The notes: a model not told the origin generated them from the letters alone. Numbered from the stretch's first letter, positions 35,549 to 45,966 are shown. The stretch: 64,000 nucleotides of DNA from an uncultured Granulosicoccaceae bacterium (GCA_937957915.1 CALGNZ010000047.1:124001-188000); one strand, 5' to 3'. Numbers and translations are program-made.

Positions 35549-35625
35549 CATTTTTTATTTCCCATAGATAAAGCGGGTTGGTGTATGGTCTCTGCTTTGC
35601 TCAAAAAAGCAGGTCCACCCCGACT

Positions 35626-36558
35626 ATGGGACTCCACTACACAGGCGCACCTGTCGATCGCGCAGACGCGTTGCGTAAAGATGACGAACAGATCGATGCA
35701 TTGTGGCTTCGCCATTCAACACTGATTGTGCCGCTCTATCGCCACAATAACTTTGTTGATCGCGAAAACTGCAACGCTGTAATAAAGTCGCGCGCAGAAC
35801 TGGAAACGCTGGGAATCGTGCACGACACTGGCACACTGCTCGGCGTGCGTGATGACGTGGGCTTGTTTGCCGTCGACTGCGATAGCGACAGTGCTGAACA
35901 GTGGATGGCCGCAGAACCACTTGGCGAATTTGCGGATCTGCGCACCACCGGCCCCCTGCTGCCGCAGGATGAAGCAGCGCTGCTAGCCTATGCGAAGGGT
36001 GTCTTGTACTGGCAACAAAACAGCCGATTTTGTGCACGCTGCGGCGGCAATAATCATCTTCAGCATGCTGGCCATGCTATGCATTGTGAGCAATGCGGCA
36101 AGCAGGTATTCCCACGCACGGATCCGGCAGTGATCATGTTAGTCGAAAGAGTGTCGGCGAATGGAGAACGGTGGTGTTTGCTTGGCCGCAGTCCAGCCTG
36201 GCCTGAGGGTGTATATTCGACTTTAGCCGGTTTCGTTGAAACCGGGGAGTCACTTGAGGAGGCTGTTGCCCGAGAAGTTCATGAAGAGGCAGGAATTGTC
36301 GTTAGCAATGCGAGGTATCTTGCCTCACAACCCTGGCCCTTCCCGCAATCGATTATGCTCGGCTTTGTTGCGACTGCGGAAACCGAGGAAATTACGATAG
36401 ATGAAAATGAACTCGCCGAGGCCCGCTGGTTTACCGATCATGAAATCGCAACATTTGGCAGTTGGGGAGAGGAAACATCAGGTCCGAAATTACCCCGGCC
36501 CGATTCGATAGCCAGGTTTTTGATTGAAAGCTGGCGCACAAATAATATTGGCCAGTGA
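35626..36558 (+). CDS. nudC: NADH pyrophosphatase
   Basis: About 310 residues. A four-cysteine zinc site is seen in CARCGGNNHLQ and HCEQCGKQVFPRTDPAVIM, followed by the Nudix box GFVETGESLEEAVAREVHEEAG and the specific SQPWPFPQSIMLGF, which marks NudC. The enzyme cuts NAD(H) between the phosphates and also removes NAD caps from RNA. The ATG at 35626 (MGLHYTGAPVDRADAL) is preferred; a TTG at 35578 would add 16 residues without family likeness. Forward strand, between the outer-membrane-like gene and the convergent methyltransferase gene. Confidence 0.93.
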   Translation: MGLHYTGAPVDRADALRKDDEQIDALWLRHSTLIVPLYRHNNFVDRENCNAVIKSRAELETLGIVHDTGTLLGVRDDVGLFAVDCDSDSAEQWMAAEPLGEFADLRTTGPLLPQDEAALLAYAKGVLYWQQNSRFCARCGGNNHLQHAGHAMHCEQCGKQVFPRTDPAVIMLVERVSANGERWCLLGRSPAWPEGVYSTLAGFVETGESLEEAVAREVHEEAGIVVSNARYLASQPWPFPQSIMLGFVATAETEEITIDENELAEARWFTDHEIATFGSWGEETSGPKLPRPDSIARFLIESWRTNNIGQ

Positions 36559-36571
36559 GCTAGCGGTGGCT

Positions 36572-37459
36572 TCAGCTGGCATGCGTCAAATAGACGTGCG
36601 GTAGTTTGAATCGATCGTTAAATTCGCGCCTGGCACTGCGCCAGAAACGACCGGGTGTGTTTGCGCTCAAACGCACGGGTGCACTAATCTCTTTCAAACC
36701 CAGCCCCCGACAGAGGGTGACCAGGCAGGTTCGGGTAAAGGCATTGATGTGTTCGAGGGGGTGGATGGCATTCATTGACGGGCTCCAGCCACTCGTGCGT
36801 AACGTGTCGGCAACGCCTCTGCCATCTGGTACGCGTAGTAAAAGAACGCCAGACGGCGCAAGCAGTGTCTTTAATTGACTGATAATCTGCGCAGGGTCAG
36901 CGACATGCTCGAGCACCTGGTTTGCGTAGATAAAATCTACACTGGATGCTTCGATGTCACTAAAGTCAGTGGCAATAGACACTCCCATCGACTGTGCATG
37001 GGAAATTCGTTCTGACGAGAGCTCCATGCCGGTAACTTTGTAATTGAATGCTGTAGCCATACGACACCAGTAGCCCCAGCCCATACCGAACTCGACAACG
37101 CGAATATCGTGCGGTGGTTTGTCAATCAAGCGCGCAATGGTCTCGCACTCGGCGGCATATTTTTGAAACAGCTTAGATTTGCTTTGTTGTCGTTTACGCC
37201 GACTCTGATCGGCGTCTATCCACTGGCCGTACAACAGCTCCATTCCGGCCTGATCAAGAATGTGCTGCTGGAAAACCAGTTTGCAAAACTGGCATTCGCA
37301 AATGGTGTACTGATGATTGTGCAGTAGATCGGACTGAACTCTGGACTGGTAAAATGTTTCGAGAAAGCCAGCCATTTCGGGTTGTGAAAACTCGATGTTG
37401 CACAACACCGAAATATCAATGCTGTCGCAGGCCGGGCACTTCTCGCGCGTGGCGAACAC
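36572..37459 (-). CDS. Class I SAM-dependent methyltransferase with N-terminal Cys motif
   Basis: 295 residues. The N-terminus has CPACDSIDISVLC and TICECQFCKLVF, consistent with a small zinc-binding region. The SAM-binding domain starts RVVEFGMGWGYWCRMATAF, has the acidic MELSSERIS, and then the VDFIYANQVLEHVADP segment, typical of class I enzymes such as UbiG-like proteins. The start is a GTG right after the TAA of the upstream permease gene (0-bp gap), so it is the last gene of the peptide-transport operon. That context hints at action on a substrate or product linked to the transporter. The target (small molecule, glycan or protein) is unknown. Confidence 0.82.
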   Translation of the reverse strand: MFATREKCPACDSIDISVLCNIEFSQPEMAGFLETFYQSRVQSDLLHNHQYTICECQFCKLVFQQHILDQAGMELLYGQWIDADQSRRKRQQSKSKLFQKYAAECETIARLIDKPPHDIRVVEFGMGWGYWCRMATAFNYKVTGMELSSERISHAQSMGVSIATDFSDIEASSVDFIYANQVLEHVADPAQIISQLKTLLAPSGVLLLRVPDGRGVADTLRTSGWSPSMNAIHPLEHINAFTRTCLVTLCRGLGLKEISAPVRLSANTPGRFWRSARREFNDRFKLPHVYLTHAS

Positions 37460-38611
37460 TTACTTGTAGGGGTCTGCAGCATCACGCAAGCCATCACCGA
37501 AAAAGTTGAAAGCGAGGATGACGATGATTACGTTGACGACAGGCAGAATCAGCCATGGGTAGAGAGCCACGACGTTGATATCCTGGGCTTCGTTTAACAA
37601 CACGCCCCAGCTGGTTATCGGGGGGCGCAAGCCGAGCCCGAGAAAGCTTAAAGCGGTTTCACCAAGGATCATGCTTGGCACAGACAGTGATGCAGAGGCG
37701 ATAAGATGACTGCTGAAGCCGGGTAGCAAATGCCGTGTGATAATGCGCTTTGGTTTAGCCCCCATTAACTCTGCCGCTGTACAGTAGTCTTCTTCTCTAA
37801 GGGCAAGTAACTTCGATCGGACTGCACGTGCTAGCCCTGTCCAGTCGAGCATCGCTAAAATCACGGTGATGCCAAAGAACACAAGTAGCGGGCTCCAGTT
37901 GACCGGTAGTATCGCGGATAAGGCCATCCACAATGGCAACTCCGGGAAAGATCTGATGACCTCGATGGTACGCTGAACAATAAAATCTACCCAGCCACCG
38001 TAGTAACCAGCCAGGCCGCCCAGCAGAATACCGAACGCGAAACTGATTGCGATGCCGATCAGGCCGATGGTAAGTGAGATACGTGCGCCGTACATGATTC
38101 TGGAAAACATATCGCGACCCAGTCGATCAGTACCAAGCAAATACATATCGGAGTTTTCCGGTGGGCAGATCAAATGGAAATTGCCCTCTACCAGACCCCA
38201 GAACTTGTATGAGTCACCTGAACAGAAAAAGCGGATTGGCTTTGGCTCGGTAGTATCTTCTGTGTACTCGCGCAGAAATGTTTCCATATTCATTTGCACG
38301 CTGCGGTCATATACAAACGGCCCAACAAAGCTTCCTTCATGAAACAGGCGCACTCGTTGTGGTGGGGCGTAAGTCGCATCGTCATTGCCGGTATGCAGGT
38401 TGTATGGCGAGATGATTTCAACGAAAAGTATTGATACATACATGCACAGCAACACCAGGCCCGATATGACTGCCAGGCGGTGTCGCTTGAGTTTCCACCA
38501 CATCAACTGCCACTGTGATGCCAGATATACCTTTTCCTGTTCCGGTGTTAGCTGCTCAATGGAATGAGGGTCAAACGGGGCATCGGAAACAAAATGCTCA
38601 TTCTTATCCAT
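37460..38611 (-). CDS. Peptide ABC importer permease (OppC/YejE-like)
   Basis: 383 residues, longer than OppC because of a periplasmic insertion after the first span (about residues 85-180, with cysteines in FFCSGDSYKFW). The BPD_transp motif region reads EEDYCTAAELMGAKPKRIITRHLLPG near residue 300, followed by ASLSVPSMILGETALSFLGLGL. It is YejE-like in length. Together with the YejB-like permease it forms the channel of the importer. The first gene of the pair overlaps it by one base (TAATG). Five to six membrane spans are apparent. Confidence 0.92.
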   Translation of the reverse strand: MDKNEHFVSDAPFDPHSIEQLTPEQEKVYLASQWQLMWWKLKRHRLAVISGLVLLCMYVSILFVEIISPYNLHTGNDDATYAPPQRVRLFHEGSFVGPFVYDRSVQMNMETFLREYTEDTTEPKPIRFFCSGDSYKFWGLVEGNFHLICPPENSDMYLLGTDRLGRDMFSRIMYGARISLTIGLIGIAISFAFGILLGGLAGYYGGWVDFIVQRTIEVIRSFPELPLWMALSAILPVNWSPLLVFFGITVILAMLDWTGLARAVRSKLLALREEDYCTAAELMGAKPKRIITRHLLPGFSSHLIASASLSVPSMILGETALSFLGLGLRPPITSWGVLLNEAQDINVVALYPWLILPVVNVIIVILAFNFFGDGLRDAADPYK

Positions 38612-39606
38612 TAGCGGTTGTCTCCCTGTAGCCGAACTCTGGGATCGAGAGCGGCCAGTGCGAGATCTGATATCAGCACGCCGACCACAGTGAGGACGGC
38701 TAAAAACATCAGGAAGGTTCCGGCCAGATACATATCCTGACTTTGCAGGGCATCGAGCAGCATTGGTCCTGTGGTTGGCAAGGACATGACAACGGCTACA
38801 ATTTCAGCTCCTGATATTACCTGCGGCAGCAGGTTGCCAACATCGGCTACAAAAAAGTTCATTGCTATTCGCAGCGGGTACTTTCTCATTAGCTTGCCTG
38901 GCGGCAGTCCTTTAGCCCTGGCGGTTGTGACGTACTGCTTTTGTAGTTCGTCGAGCAGATTGGCTCGAATGCGTCGAATCATACCTGCGGTGCCGGATGT
39001 GCCGATGACCACTACCGGTATCCACAAGTGCGCCAGCACATCCTTTACTTTGGCCCAGCTCCATGGAGCATCAATGTACTCCGGTGCCATCAACCCGCCT
39101 ATCGATGTTCCGAAATAGACATTAGCCAAATAAAGCATGATCAGGGCGAGTAAAAAATTGGGTGTTGCCAGGCCAATGAAGCCAAGAAAAGACAGGCCGT
39201 AGTCACCCCAGCTGTATTGGTGAGTCGCCGAATAAATTCCGATGGGAAATGCGATGATCCAGGTAAAAATAATTGTGACAATAGATATCAGTACCGTGAG
39301 TATCATCTTGTCACCGATTACTTCGCGGACAGGTAGCTCGTATTCAAACGAATAGCCAAAGTCCCCCTGCAACATGCCGGTGACCCAGGTGAAGTACTGC
39401 TCCGGCATGGATTTATCCAGTCCGTATTCCTTACGCAAATACTGGATTTTCTCTTCATTAACTGACTCACCCTGGCTTTGCAGTTCGGCGATATAACTTT
39501 CCAGATAGTCGCCGGGGGGAAGCTGGATTATTACAAATACCAGAACGCTGATAATTAGCAGCGTTGGGATCATCGTCAGAATACGACGAATAAGATAAAA
39601 AAACAT
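38611..39606 (-). CDS. Peptide ABC importer permease (OppB/YejB-like)
   Basis: About 331 residues. It starts MFFYLIRRILTMIPTLLIISVLVF, the typical DppB/OppB first span, and contains a periplasmic loop with KYLRKEYGLD-type text (IQYLRKEYGLDKSMP) and the BPD_transp EAA region GLPPGKLMRKYPLRIAMNFF. Six membrane spans are expected. ATG at 39606 leaves 2 bp to the stop of the binding-protein gene; an earlier in-frame codon at 39633 would overlap it. It forms the importer channel with the next gene product. Confidence 0.92.
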   Translation of the reverse strand: MFFYLIRRILTMIPTLLIISVLVFVIIQLPPGDYLESYIAELQSQGESVNEEKIQYLRKEYGLDKSMPEQYFTWVTGMLQGDFGYSFEYELPVREVIGDKMILTVLISIVTIIFTWIIAFPIGIYSATHQYSWGDYGLSFLGFIGLATPNFLLALIMLYLANVYFGTSIGGLMAPEYIDAPWSWAKVKDVLAHLWIPVVVIGTSGTAGMIRRIRANLLDELQKQYVTTARAKGLPPGKLMRKYPLRIAMNFFVADVGNLLPQVISGAEIVAVVMSLPTTGPMLLDALQSQDMYLAGTFLMFLAVLTVVGVLISDLALAALDPRVRLQGDNR

Positions 39607-39608
39607 AG

Positions 39609-41543
39609 TTAACGCCGTTCTTTGGAAAACCAAAAAGTATCAGGTTGATAAACACCAAAGTAGGCCGTTACCGATATATCGTAGATACCTTCTTCTGGCA
39701 CATTATTGAGGTGTTTATTCACTACTACTGGCTGCTTCACACCATTGACAATGCCGATGCTGAAGATCTGGTCAGTGTTTATTGCGAGCATGTTGTGCCA
39801 GATTGCTTCGCGTTCTGAATCGGTGGTTGCCATACGCCAGTCATCGTAAAGCTTCACCAGTTCTTTGCCTTCAGGTAAATCGGGTGCCTCTCCGGCCCTG
39901 CCACCAGTTTCAATGTATTCACCCCACTTGGGCCATTGGTACTGGTACTTACTGGTCGGGGAAATCCAGCGCGGTATAGAGTTAGCGGAGGGCAGGCCGT
40001 TTTCGAGGCCACCCCAGATTGCCATCATCGCCTCTCCGGAAAATACACGGCTGCGAAATACCTCTCGCTGCGAGGGCACGCTAAAAAGTTTAACGCCAAT
40101 TTTCAACCAGCTATCGTGTATCAACTCCAGTACATCAGTTTGTTCAGTGCTCTCGCCTGCGGTTTGGACCGGTATTTCAAGTGGCCTGCCGTCTGGAAGC
40201 TTGCGGATTCCACGATCGTCACGCTCGGTCAGGCCAATACCATCCAGAAGTTTATTTGCGGCTGCAATGTCAAACTGGCTCCAGGTCTCCGCGTACTCGG
40301 GTTTGTACAGGCTGCTTTCACTGATGACGGTGTTATTACTGGGCTTAGCCAGTCCAAAATATACAACCTGGTTTATCTGTTTGCGATTAACACCCATTGA
40401 CAGTGCCCGCCGGAAGTCGGCGTTACGCATCAGTGCCTTAAACTCCGGGTCATTGGTATTAAGGTTAGGGTACAAAGCCAGTTGTGCGCCTTTAGCAGTA
40501 GACCAAAGGTGTACAAGGTAGGGGTGATTTTTTGTTCCCTTTTTCAGGAACGGGTAGTTATCGAGTCTGATATAACGTGCCTGTAAATCAGCTTCGCCAG
40601 CACCGGCTTTTGCGGCTATCAGTTTGTTTGATGCAATTGCTATCACGACATCGTCGATATAGGGCAATTGCTTACCAGTGCTGTCTACGCGGTGAAAGAA
40701 GGGATTGCGGTTAAACACAAAGCGGTCAGAGGGAGGCTTTGTAGTGTTGCGCCATGGCTGTAATGTAGGCAATTCCGGGTTGCTTTGTTTGTAGGGTCTG
40801 TCTTTGCCATGGTGCACTGCCATCCAGTTTCGCTTGCCAGACTCTGTAACCATTTTTGCCATGGCCTCATCACCAGCGTACTTTTTATGAAATTTCTTCA
40901 GGTAATGAGCGGGCTTGTACAGATACAGCGGATTCGGGCCTGCAATAGCCGGCAGAAAATACGGGTTGCTGTTTTTCCACGTATAACGCACGGTGCGATC
41001 GTCAATGATTTCAAACGCTGGCAATTCTCCTTCCACCATTAAAGCGCTTTCCATTCTGCCTTCGGCCAGTTCGCTGTTGAGAATGATGTCTTCCCAAAAG
41101 TATCTGAAGTCTTCACTGGTAAAGGCCGCACCATCGGACCATTTATGACCGGTTCTCAGAACGAAGGTGAATATACGGTCATCCTCCACTTCAAATGACT
41201 CGAGTATGTCGGCCTGTAATTCCTGGTTTCTGTCGTAGGCTATAAGGCGTGCATAGCCATATATTGTCATCTGCCGTATATCTTTGGCCTTGCCCATTAA
41301 CAAACGCATTGCACCACCGTATTCGCCTGGTCCCTGGCCTTCGCCAAATGTAACCACCCGTGGATTTGCCGGCAGACGTTCTTCAACCGGTGGCAGCTCG
41401 CCGGCTGCTATTGCATCCTCAAGTGAAGGTGCGCCTGTCCAGTTAGAGGAGAGTGCTTGTGTTGACAAAAATAAAAATCCGACAGCAATTACACATTGCC
41501 CGATTGGCGACACGATTTTCTTTATGGGCTGATATTTCTTCAT
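39609..41543 (-). CDS. Peptide ABC importer substrate-binding protein (SBP_bac_5)
   Basis: About 644 residues including a signal peptide (MKKYQPIKKIVSPIGQ... with a hydrophobic core up to TQALSSN). The mature protein has family 5 features: GYARLIAYDRNQELQADILESFE, RTGHKWSDGAAFTSEDFRYFWED, FRRALSMGVNRKQINQVVYF. It is a YejA/OppA-like periplasmic protein that binds oligopeptides or similar compounds; at this size a large ligand is possible. The ATG at 41543 is chosen because a full signal peptide follows; an earlier in-frame codon at 41639 gives no signal. It follows the ATPase gene by 58 bp. Confidence 0.92.
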   Translation of the reverse strand: MKKYQPIKKIVSPIGQCVIAVGFLFLSTQALSSNWTGAPSLEDAIAAGELPPVEERLPANPRVVTFGEGQGPGEYGGAMRLLMGKAKDIRQMTIYGYARLIAYDRNQELQADILESFEVEDDRIFTFVLRTGHKWSDGAAFTSEDFRYFWEDIILNSELAEGRMESALMVEGELPAFEIIDDRTVRYTWKNSNPYFLPAIAGPNPLYLYKPAHYLKKFHKKYAGDEAMAKMVTESGKRNWMAVHHGKDRPYKQSNPELPTLQPWRNTTKPPSDRFVFNRNPFFHRVDSTGKQLPYIDDVVIAIASNKLIAAKAGAGEADLQARYIRLDNYPFLKKGTKNHPYLVHLWSTAKGAQLALYPNLNTNDPEFKALMRNADFRRALSMGVNRKQINQVVYFGLAKPSNNTVISESSLYKPEYAETWSQFDIAAANKLLDGIGLTERDDRGIRKLPDGRPLEIPVQTAGESTEQTDVLELIHDSWLKIGVKLFSVPSQREVFRSRVFSGEAMMAIWGGLENGLPSANSIPRWISPTSKYQYQWPKWGEYIETGGRAGEAPDLPEGKELVKLYDDWRMATTDSEREAIWHNMLAINTDQIFSIGIVNGVKQPVVVNKHLNNVPEEGIYDISVTAYFGVYQPDTFWFSKERR

Positions 41544-41601
41544 GTTATTGAGATTTCCCCACCGCATCGGTGTTGTCCGGTGTAGATAATGATTGTAAGG
41601 G

Positions 41602-43521
41602 TTAAACAGTAGAGCCAACGCGAACAAAGTGACGGTCACCCATGTCGCGGAAATCAGTTGGCTGGTTCAGTGAATAGCTTTCCGGCCATAACTCCGAATC
41701 AGCCCCGCTGGCGCCATCGAGGGCTGCGAAATTCAGCGGCTTGGTCGGGTCTGGATGCGGTACCGCAGCCAGTAGAGATTTTGTATAGGGATGGATTGGG
41801 TTATCAAACAGTTGTTGTTTGGTTGCCAGTTCTACCAGGTTGCCTTTACACATTACCGCTATGCGATCAGCGATATAATTCACCACTGCGAGATTGTGGG
41901 TGATGAAAAGATAGGTAAGCCCCAGTTCCTGTTGCAGGTCTTTCAGCAGATTGAGTACTTGTGCCTGAATTGAAACATCGAGTGCGGATACCGGTTCGTC
42001 GCATACGATCAGTTTTGGCTTCAGTGCGAGCGCACGGGCAATACCAATTCGCTGCCGTTGGCCACCTGAAAAGCTATGTGGGTAGCGACTTAAAAATCGT
42101 GGATCCAGGCCAACCAAACGAATTAACGATTTGGCCCATTCTCTTTGATAGTCTTCATCACCGATATCGTGAATGATCAGAGGCTCACGAAGTATATCAA
42201 GCACAGTCATTCGTGGATTGAGGCTTGCGAATGGGTCCTGAAATACCAGCTGCATCTTGCGCCTGAAACGGGTCAGATCGTCGTCTCGCAATGTTTCCAG
42301 TTGTATGCTTCCTTCGTCCTCGCAGTGGAAGACAATGTCACCCTGATCGGGAGATTGCGCCAGCATCAGCATCTTGCTGAGTGTGGTCTTGCCACAGCCA
42401 CTTTCTCCGACCAGTCCAAAACATTCGCCCCGATCTATCGTGAACGACACATCATCTACCGCTTTCACTTTGCTGGACTTACCGCTACTAAACATACCGG
42501 TATTTCTGATCGTAAATGATTTACTGAGATGGTTGACGACGAGGTGTGGCCCTTCGGGTACTGTTCCGGCGGGTTTTTGATCTTCGAGCATGGTATCGAG
42601 GCTGTACTCAGCTTCGCGCACTGGCGTCAACCGCTCACCTGGTTTCATATCGAAATGAGGCACGGAGTGCAGTAGCGCCTTCAGGTACGGATGCCCCGGT
42701 GCACTGAAAATTTTATCAACCGGGCCGCTCTCGGTGATTTCACCGTGATACATCACGACTACCCGATCGGCAACATTCGCAACTACGCCGAGATCGTGCG
42801 TAATAATCAGTACAGCCATATTCAGCTTTAGCTGTAGCTGGTTAATGAGTTCCAGGATACGAGCCTGCATGGTTACATCGAGTGCTGTTGTTGGCTCGTC
42901 GGCAATGAGCAGCGCGGGGTGACACACCATTGCCATGGCAATCATTGCACGTTGCCGCAGTCCACCAGACAGTTCAAACGGATACATTCGCATTGCGCGT
43001 GATGGATGCGGAAACCCGACCTGTTCCAGCATGTGTTCGGTCGCTGACATGCCGTCATGTTTGCTAAAACTGCGATGCAGGAATAGCGCTTCGCTGATCT
43101 GATCGCCAATGGTGTGTACCGGCGACAGGGAGGTCATTGGTTCCTGAAAAATAATGGAAATACTACCGCCGCGAATCGCTCGCATAGATTTGCTGTCGCG
43201 CGGGAGCTGTGCGATATCAACTACCCGATTGTTTTGGTCTGGGTCAGCAAACAGAATGTTGCCGTCGCTAATTTGTGCGATCTTCGGCAGGATGCCTAAA
43301 ATGGCCTGCGCAGTTACCGATTTTCCAGATCCGGATTCGCCTACCAGGGCCAGTGTTTCACCGCGTTCAATAGAGAGGGATACATCCCTGACTGCGGTGA
43401 TGTTGCCGCCGTGAATAGTGAAGTCAATAGACAGGTTATTAACCTGCAGCAGCAGATCCGGATTTACTGAGAAAGGGCTGGTTTCACCATCGCTTACCTC
43501 GCTTGATCTCTTGCCCTGCAC
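41602..43521 (-). CDS. Peptide ABC importer ATP-binding protein (fused DppD-DppF / YejF-like)
   Basis: 639 residues with two complete ABC domains in tandem. The first has Walker A GESGSGKSVTAQ, FELSGGLRQRAMIAMAM and LLIADEPTTALDVTMQARI; the second has GESGCGKTTLSKM, HSFSGGQRQRIGIARAL and LIVCDEPVSALDVSIQAQV. Each domain ends with an oligopeptide C-terminal segment (HPYLKALLHSVPHFD and HPYTKSLLAAVPHPD). Fusion of both ATPases is typical of YejF. It is the first gene of the operon (ATPase, binding protein, two permeases, methyltransferase). Start is GTG at 43521; upstream in frame no ATG occurs before a stop. Confidence 0.93.
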   Translation of the reverse strand: MQGKRSSEVSDGETSPFSVNPDLLLQVNNLSIDFTIHGGNITAVRDVSLSIERGETLALVGESGSGKSVTAQAILGILPKIAQISDGNILFADPDQNNRVVDIAQLPRDSKSMRAIRGGSISIIFQEPMTSLSPVHTIGDQISEALFLHRSFSKHDGMSATEHMLEQVGFPHPSRAMRMYPFELSGGLRQRAMIAMAMVCHPALLIADEPTTALDVTMQARILELINQLQLKLNMAVLIITHDLGVVANVADRVVVMYHGEITESGPVDKIFSAPGHPYLKALLHSVPHFDMKPGERLTPVREAEYSLDTMLEDQKPAGTVPEGPHLVVNHLSKSFTIRNTGMFSSGKSSKVKAVDDVSFTIDRGECFGLVGESGCGKTTLSKMLMLAQSPDQGDIVFHCEDEGSIQLETLRDDDLTRFRRKMQLVFQDPFASLNPRMTVLDILREPLIIHDIGDEDYQREWAKSLIRLVGLDPRFLSRYPHSFSGGQRQRIGIARALALKPKLIVCDEPVSALDVSIQAQVLNLLKDLQQELGLTYLFITHNLAVVNYIADRIAVMCKGNLVELATKQQLFDNPIHPYTKSLLAAVPHPDPTKPLNFAALDGASGADSELWPESYSLNQPTDFRDMGDRHFVRVGSTV

Positions 43522-43858
43522 CGCGCCTTCGCCGGTTTGAGAATCGATTGTCGAAATGACCTTTTCCTCTTTCGGATAGTTCTACTACCAGGGGCATCAT
43601 CAGCTCGGGTAAATTTCCGCAGCTGTGCTTGTCCCTGTCGTTTGGGCGTACTTCATACAGTGTGCCTGTTGACACAGGTTTGGTCGGTCAACTTTCGAGC
43701 GTTACCCGGCACTCGCCCGCTGGGGCGTAGTCTAGCGTGATTAATTGCCGGGAATTTACCTATTTGCTGCTTACACTTTGTAAAACACTTGGTCCACTGC
43801 TGGAAATTACGTTGATCTGCCTACATTACAATGATACTAGGTCAGATGGAGCGATCCA
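43522..43858. other. Divergent intergenic region (337 bp)
   Basis: Promoter region for the peptide-transport operon (reverse) and the 191-residue protein gene (forward). I could not recognise a clear -35/-10 pair, operator palindrome, RNA gene or repeat. GGAG lies 8 bp before the forward ATG at 43859. Confidence 0.45.
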
Positions 43859-44434
43859 ATGAACGAAAAGCACAAAGACGAATTTAGCAGCTCTGAAGAC
43901 AAATTTTCCGAGCTGGGGCAACAGGCGGGAGCCCTGCTGGGTCAATTGTTAGCCAGTGCCGAGCAGTTTGGGCGGCACATGTCGAAAGAGAGTCAGGCAT
44001 GGTCAGAATCCCAGCCGTCAACAGAGTCGTTTGCATCTGCGTTAAGGCAGGCTGGTGACGAGTTCCGGGAAACCGCTAATCGCGCAGCGGAAAGCATGTC
44101 GGATTCGTTGCGCAGCAACCCGAACAACTCCAATGAAACGATGGCTGAAACGGATGACGCAGCTGATATTAAGCCGGGCAATGTTCGCAAGATCGGCGGT
44201 GCTGCGACGGCAGGTGCGCGGCGGTCGAATGCAGATGAAACGGGCGAGCAGCCATCTGCTGCCGGTGAAGCGCCGTCGATGACCAGTAACGCTGCTCATC
44301 GCGCAGCGCAGCTGGCTGAGATGTTTCGCAATGATCCCGGGTTGTCAGACCTCAGTGCTGACGAATTCGATGCGCTTAAAACACTGTTGGAAAAACAGTA
44401 TCGCGATATTCGCGAGTTCCAGCGCACGAAGTAA
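43859..44434 (+). CDS. Hydrophilic, probably disordered protein of unknown function
   Basis: 191 residues, very polar (rich in Ser, Asp/Glu, Ala, Asn and Gln) with no signal peptide or membrane span. An N-terminal helix-like SELGQQAGALLGQLLASAEQF and a C-terminal AHRAAQLAEMFRNDPGLSDL plus ADEFDALKTLLEKQYRDI look structured; the middle (about 60-150) looks disordered. A good GGAG precedes the ATG by 8 bp. No family is recognised. It is between the transporter operon and gor and reads away from both. Confidence 0.65.
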   Translation: MNEKHKDEFSSSEDKFSELGQQAGALLGQLLASAEQFGRHMSKESQAWSESQPSTESFASALRQAGDEFRETANRAAESMSDSLRSNPNNSNETMAETDDAADIKPGNVRKIGGAATAGARRSNADETGEQPSAAGEAPSMTSNAAHRAAQLAEMFRNDPGLSDLSADEFDALKTLLEKQYRDIREFQRTK

Positions 44435-44616
44435 ACTGTCAGGCTGTTTTGGCCGCCGCTCAGGCGCGCGGCGGAACCTCTATTGCGAATATTGCGAACG
44501 CTCTGCCATTGCGGGAATGCACTACTTTGAGCGGGCTCACAGCGACCTTGTAAATCGTTTTCGCTGTGGCCCGCCTGACTTATGTCTGTCTGCCAGAGCA
44601 GGCTTTGTTGACTACC

Positions 44617-45966
44617 TTAGACCAGCGTTACCAATTCCTCAGAACTGGTCGGGTGGATAGCGACGGTGTCGTCAAAATCCTTTTTTGTCGCTCCCATCTT
44701 TAAAGCGACGGCAAAACCCTGCAACATCTCGTCGACGCCCTCGCCAATCATGTGAATGCCCACCACTTTTTCATCAGCGCCTTGCACAACCAGCTTCATG
44801 GCAGTTTTTTGTGGATGCCGGGTAAAAGCGTGGTACATCGGTGTGAAGGTGGCGTTATAGCACTTGATATCATCACCGAATTTTTCACGCGCCTGATTTT
44901 CCGTTAAACCAACTGCGCCTATAGGGGGGTGGCTAAACACGATCGAGGCAATGTTGGAGTAGTCGAGATGTCGATCCGACATGCCCCCAAAAAGGCGATC
45001 TGACAGCCTGCGCCCGGCTGCAATGGCGACAGGAGTCAGCTGCGCTCGGCCGGTGACGTCACCTATAGCGAATATGTTGTCGACATTAGTTGCCTGCCAT
45101 TTATCGGTTGGTATATAGCCGCGCTGATCCACCTCAATGCCGGCTGCCTGTGGATTGAGCTCTTTACTCAGAGGTCGTCTGCCAATTGCCCAGATGACCT
45201 GATCGTAAGGCCCTAATTGCTCACCGCCTTGCTTCGGCACAATTGCGATTTGGTCGCCAACTTTTTGCAGACTGTCGATTTCGGTGTTGTTAACAATTTG
45301 CAGCCCGTCGTCATGCATGATCTGGGTTAGCGTAGAGGACAGGATGTCGTCAAATTCGCGCAGGAAGTGTTGCTTGCGGATAATCAGATTTACATCGCTG
45401 CCAAGCGCGTGCAGCATGCCCGCCAGTTCAACGGCGATGTAGCCGGCACCGATCACTGCAACCTTCTTTGGTTGGGTTTTCAGTTCGAAGAATCCATCGG
45501 AACTAATGCCGAGTTCGGCTCCCGGGATGTTTGGAACATCGGGTGTGCCGCCGGGGGCCAGCAGAATTCTCTCAGCGGTAACCTGTTTGTCTCCGACCTG
45601 CACGGTGTGAGCATCAAGCAGGCTTCCGTGGCCATTGAGCATGTCGACGTTTTCGCCGGTCAGGTTCTTTTCGTAGATGCCGTTGAGGCGCCGGATATAG
45701 TTTTCACGATCTTCAACCAGTTGTGTCCAGTTGAAGCCTTTTTGTTCGACATCAAAGCCGTAGCCCTCTGCATCTCGAATCGCATGGGCGATGTGCGCTC
45801 CGTACCACATGATTTTTTTCGGCACACAACCTCGGTTGACGCAAGTACCACCGTAGCGGTCAAATTCAACGACAGCGCATTTGGCGCCATGGCGTGCAGC
45901 TCGTCTGCTGGCGGCGACGCCACCACTGCCTCCGCCAATTGCAACCAGATCGTATTGATAGCTCAA
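44617..45966 (-). CDS. gor: Glutathione-disulfide reductase
   Basis: 449 residues, normal length. It starts [20 protein letters not shown] (FAD-binding GxGxxG), then the redox-active [17 protein letters not shown], the NADPH-binding [22 protein letters not shown], the second FAD motif [22 protein letters not shown], and a C-terminal [13 protein letters not shown] with the catalytic histidine. It reduces oxidised glutathione with NADPH in the cytoplasm. The ATG at 45966 fits the family start exactly. The gene is alone on the reverse strand. Confidence 0.93.
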   Translation of the reverse strand: MSYQYDLVAIGGGSGGVAASRRAARHGAKCAVVEFDRYGGTCVNRGCVPKKIMWYGAHIAHAIRDAEGYGFDVEQKGFNWTQLVEDRENYIRRLNGIYEKNLTGENVDMLNGHGSLLDAHTVQVGDKQVTAERILLAPGGTPDVPNIPGAELGISSDGFFELKTQPKKVAVIGAGYIAVELAGMLHALGSDVNLIIRKQHFLREFDDILSSTLTQIMHDDGLQIVNNTEIDSLQKVGDQIAIVPKQGGEQLGPYDQVIWAIGRRPLSKELNPQAAGIEVDQRGYIPTDKWQATNVDNIFAIGDVTGRAQLTPVAIAAGRRLSDRLFGGMSDRHLDYSNIASIVFSHPPIGAVGLTENQAREKFGDDIKCYNATFTPMYHAFTRHPQKTAMKLVVQGADEKVVGIHMIGEGVDEMLQGFAVALKMGATKKDFDDTVAIHPTSSEELVTLV

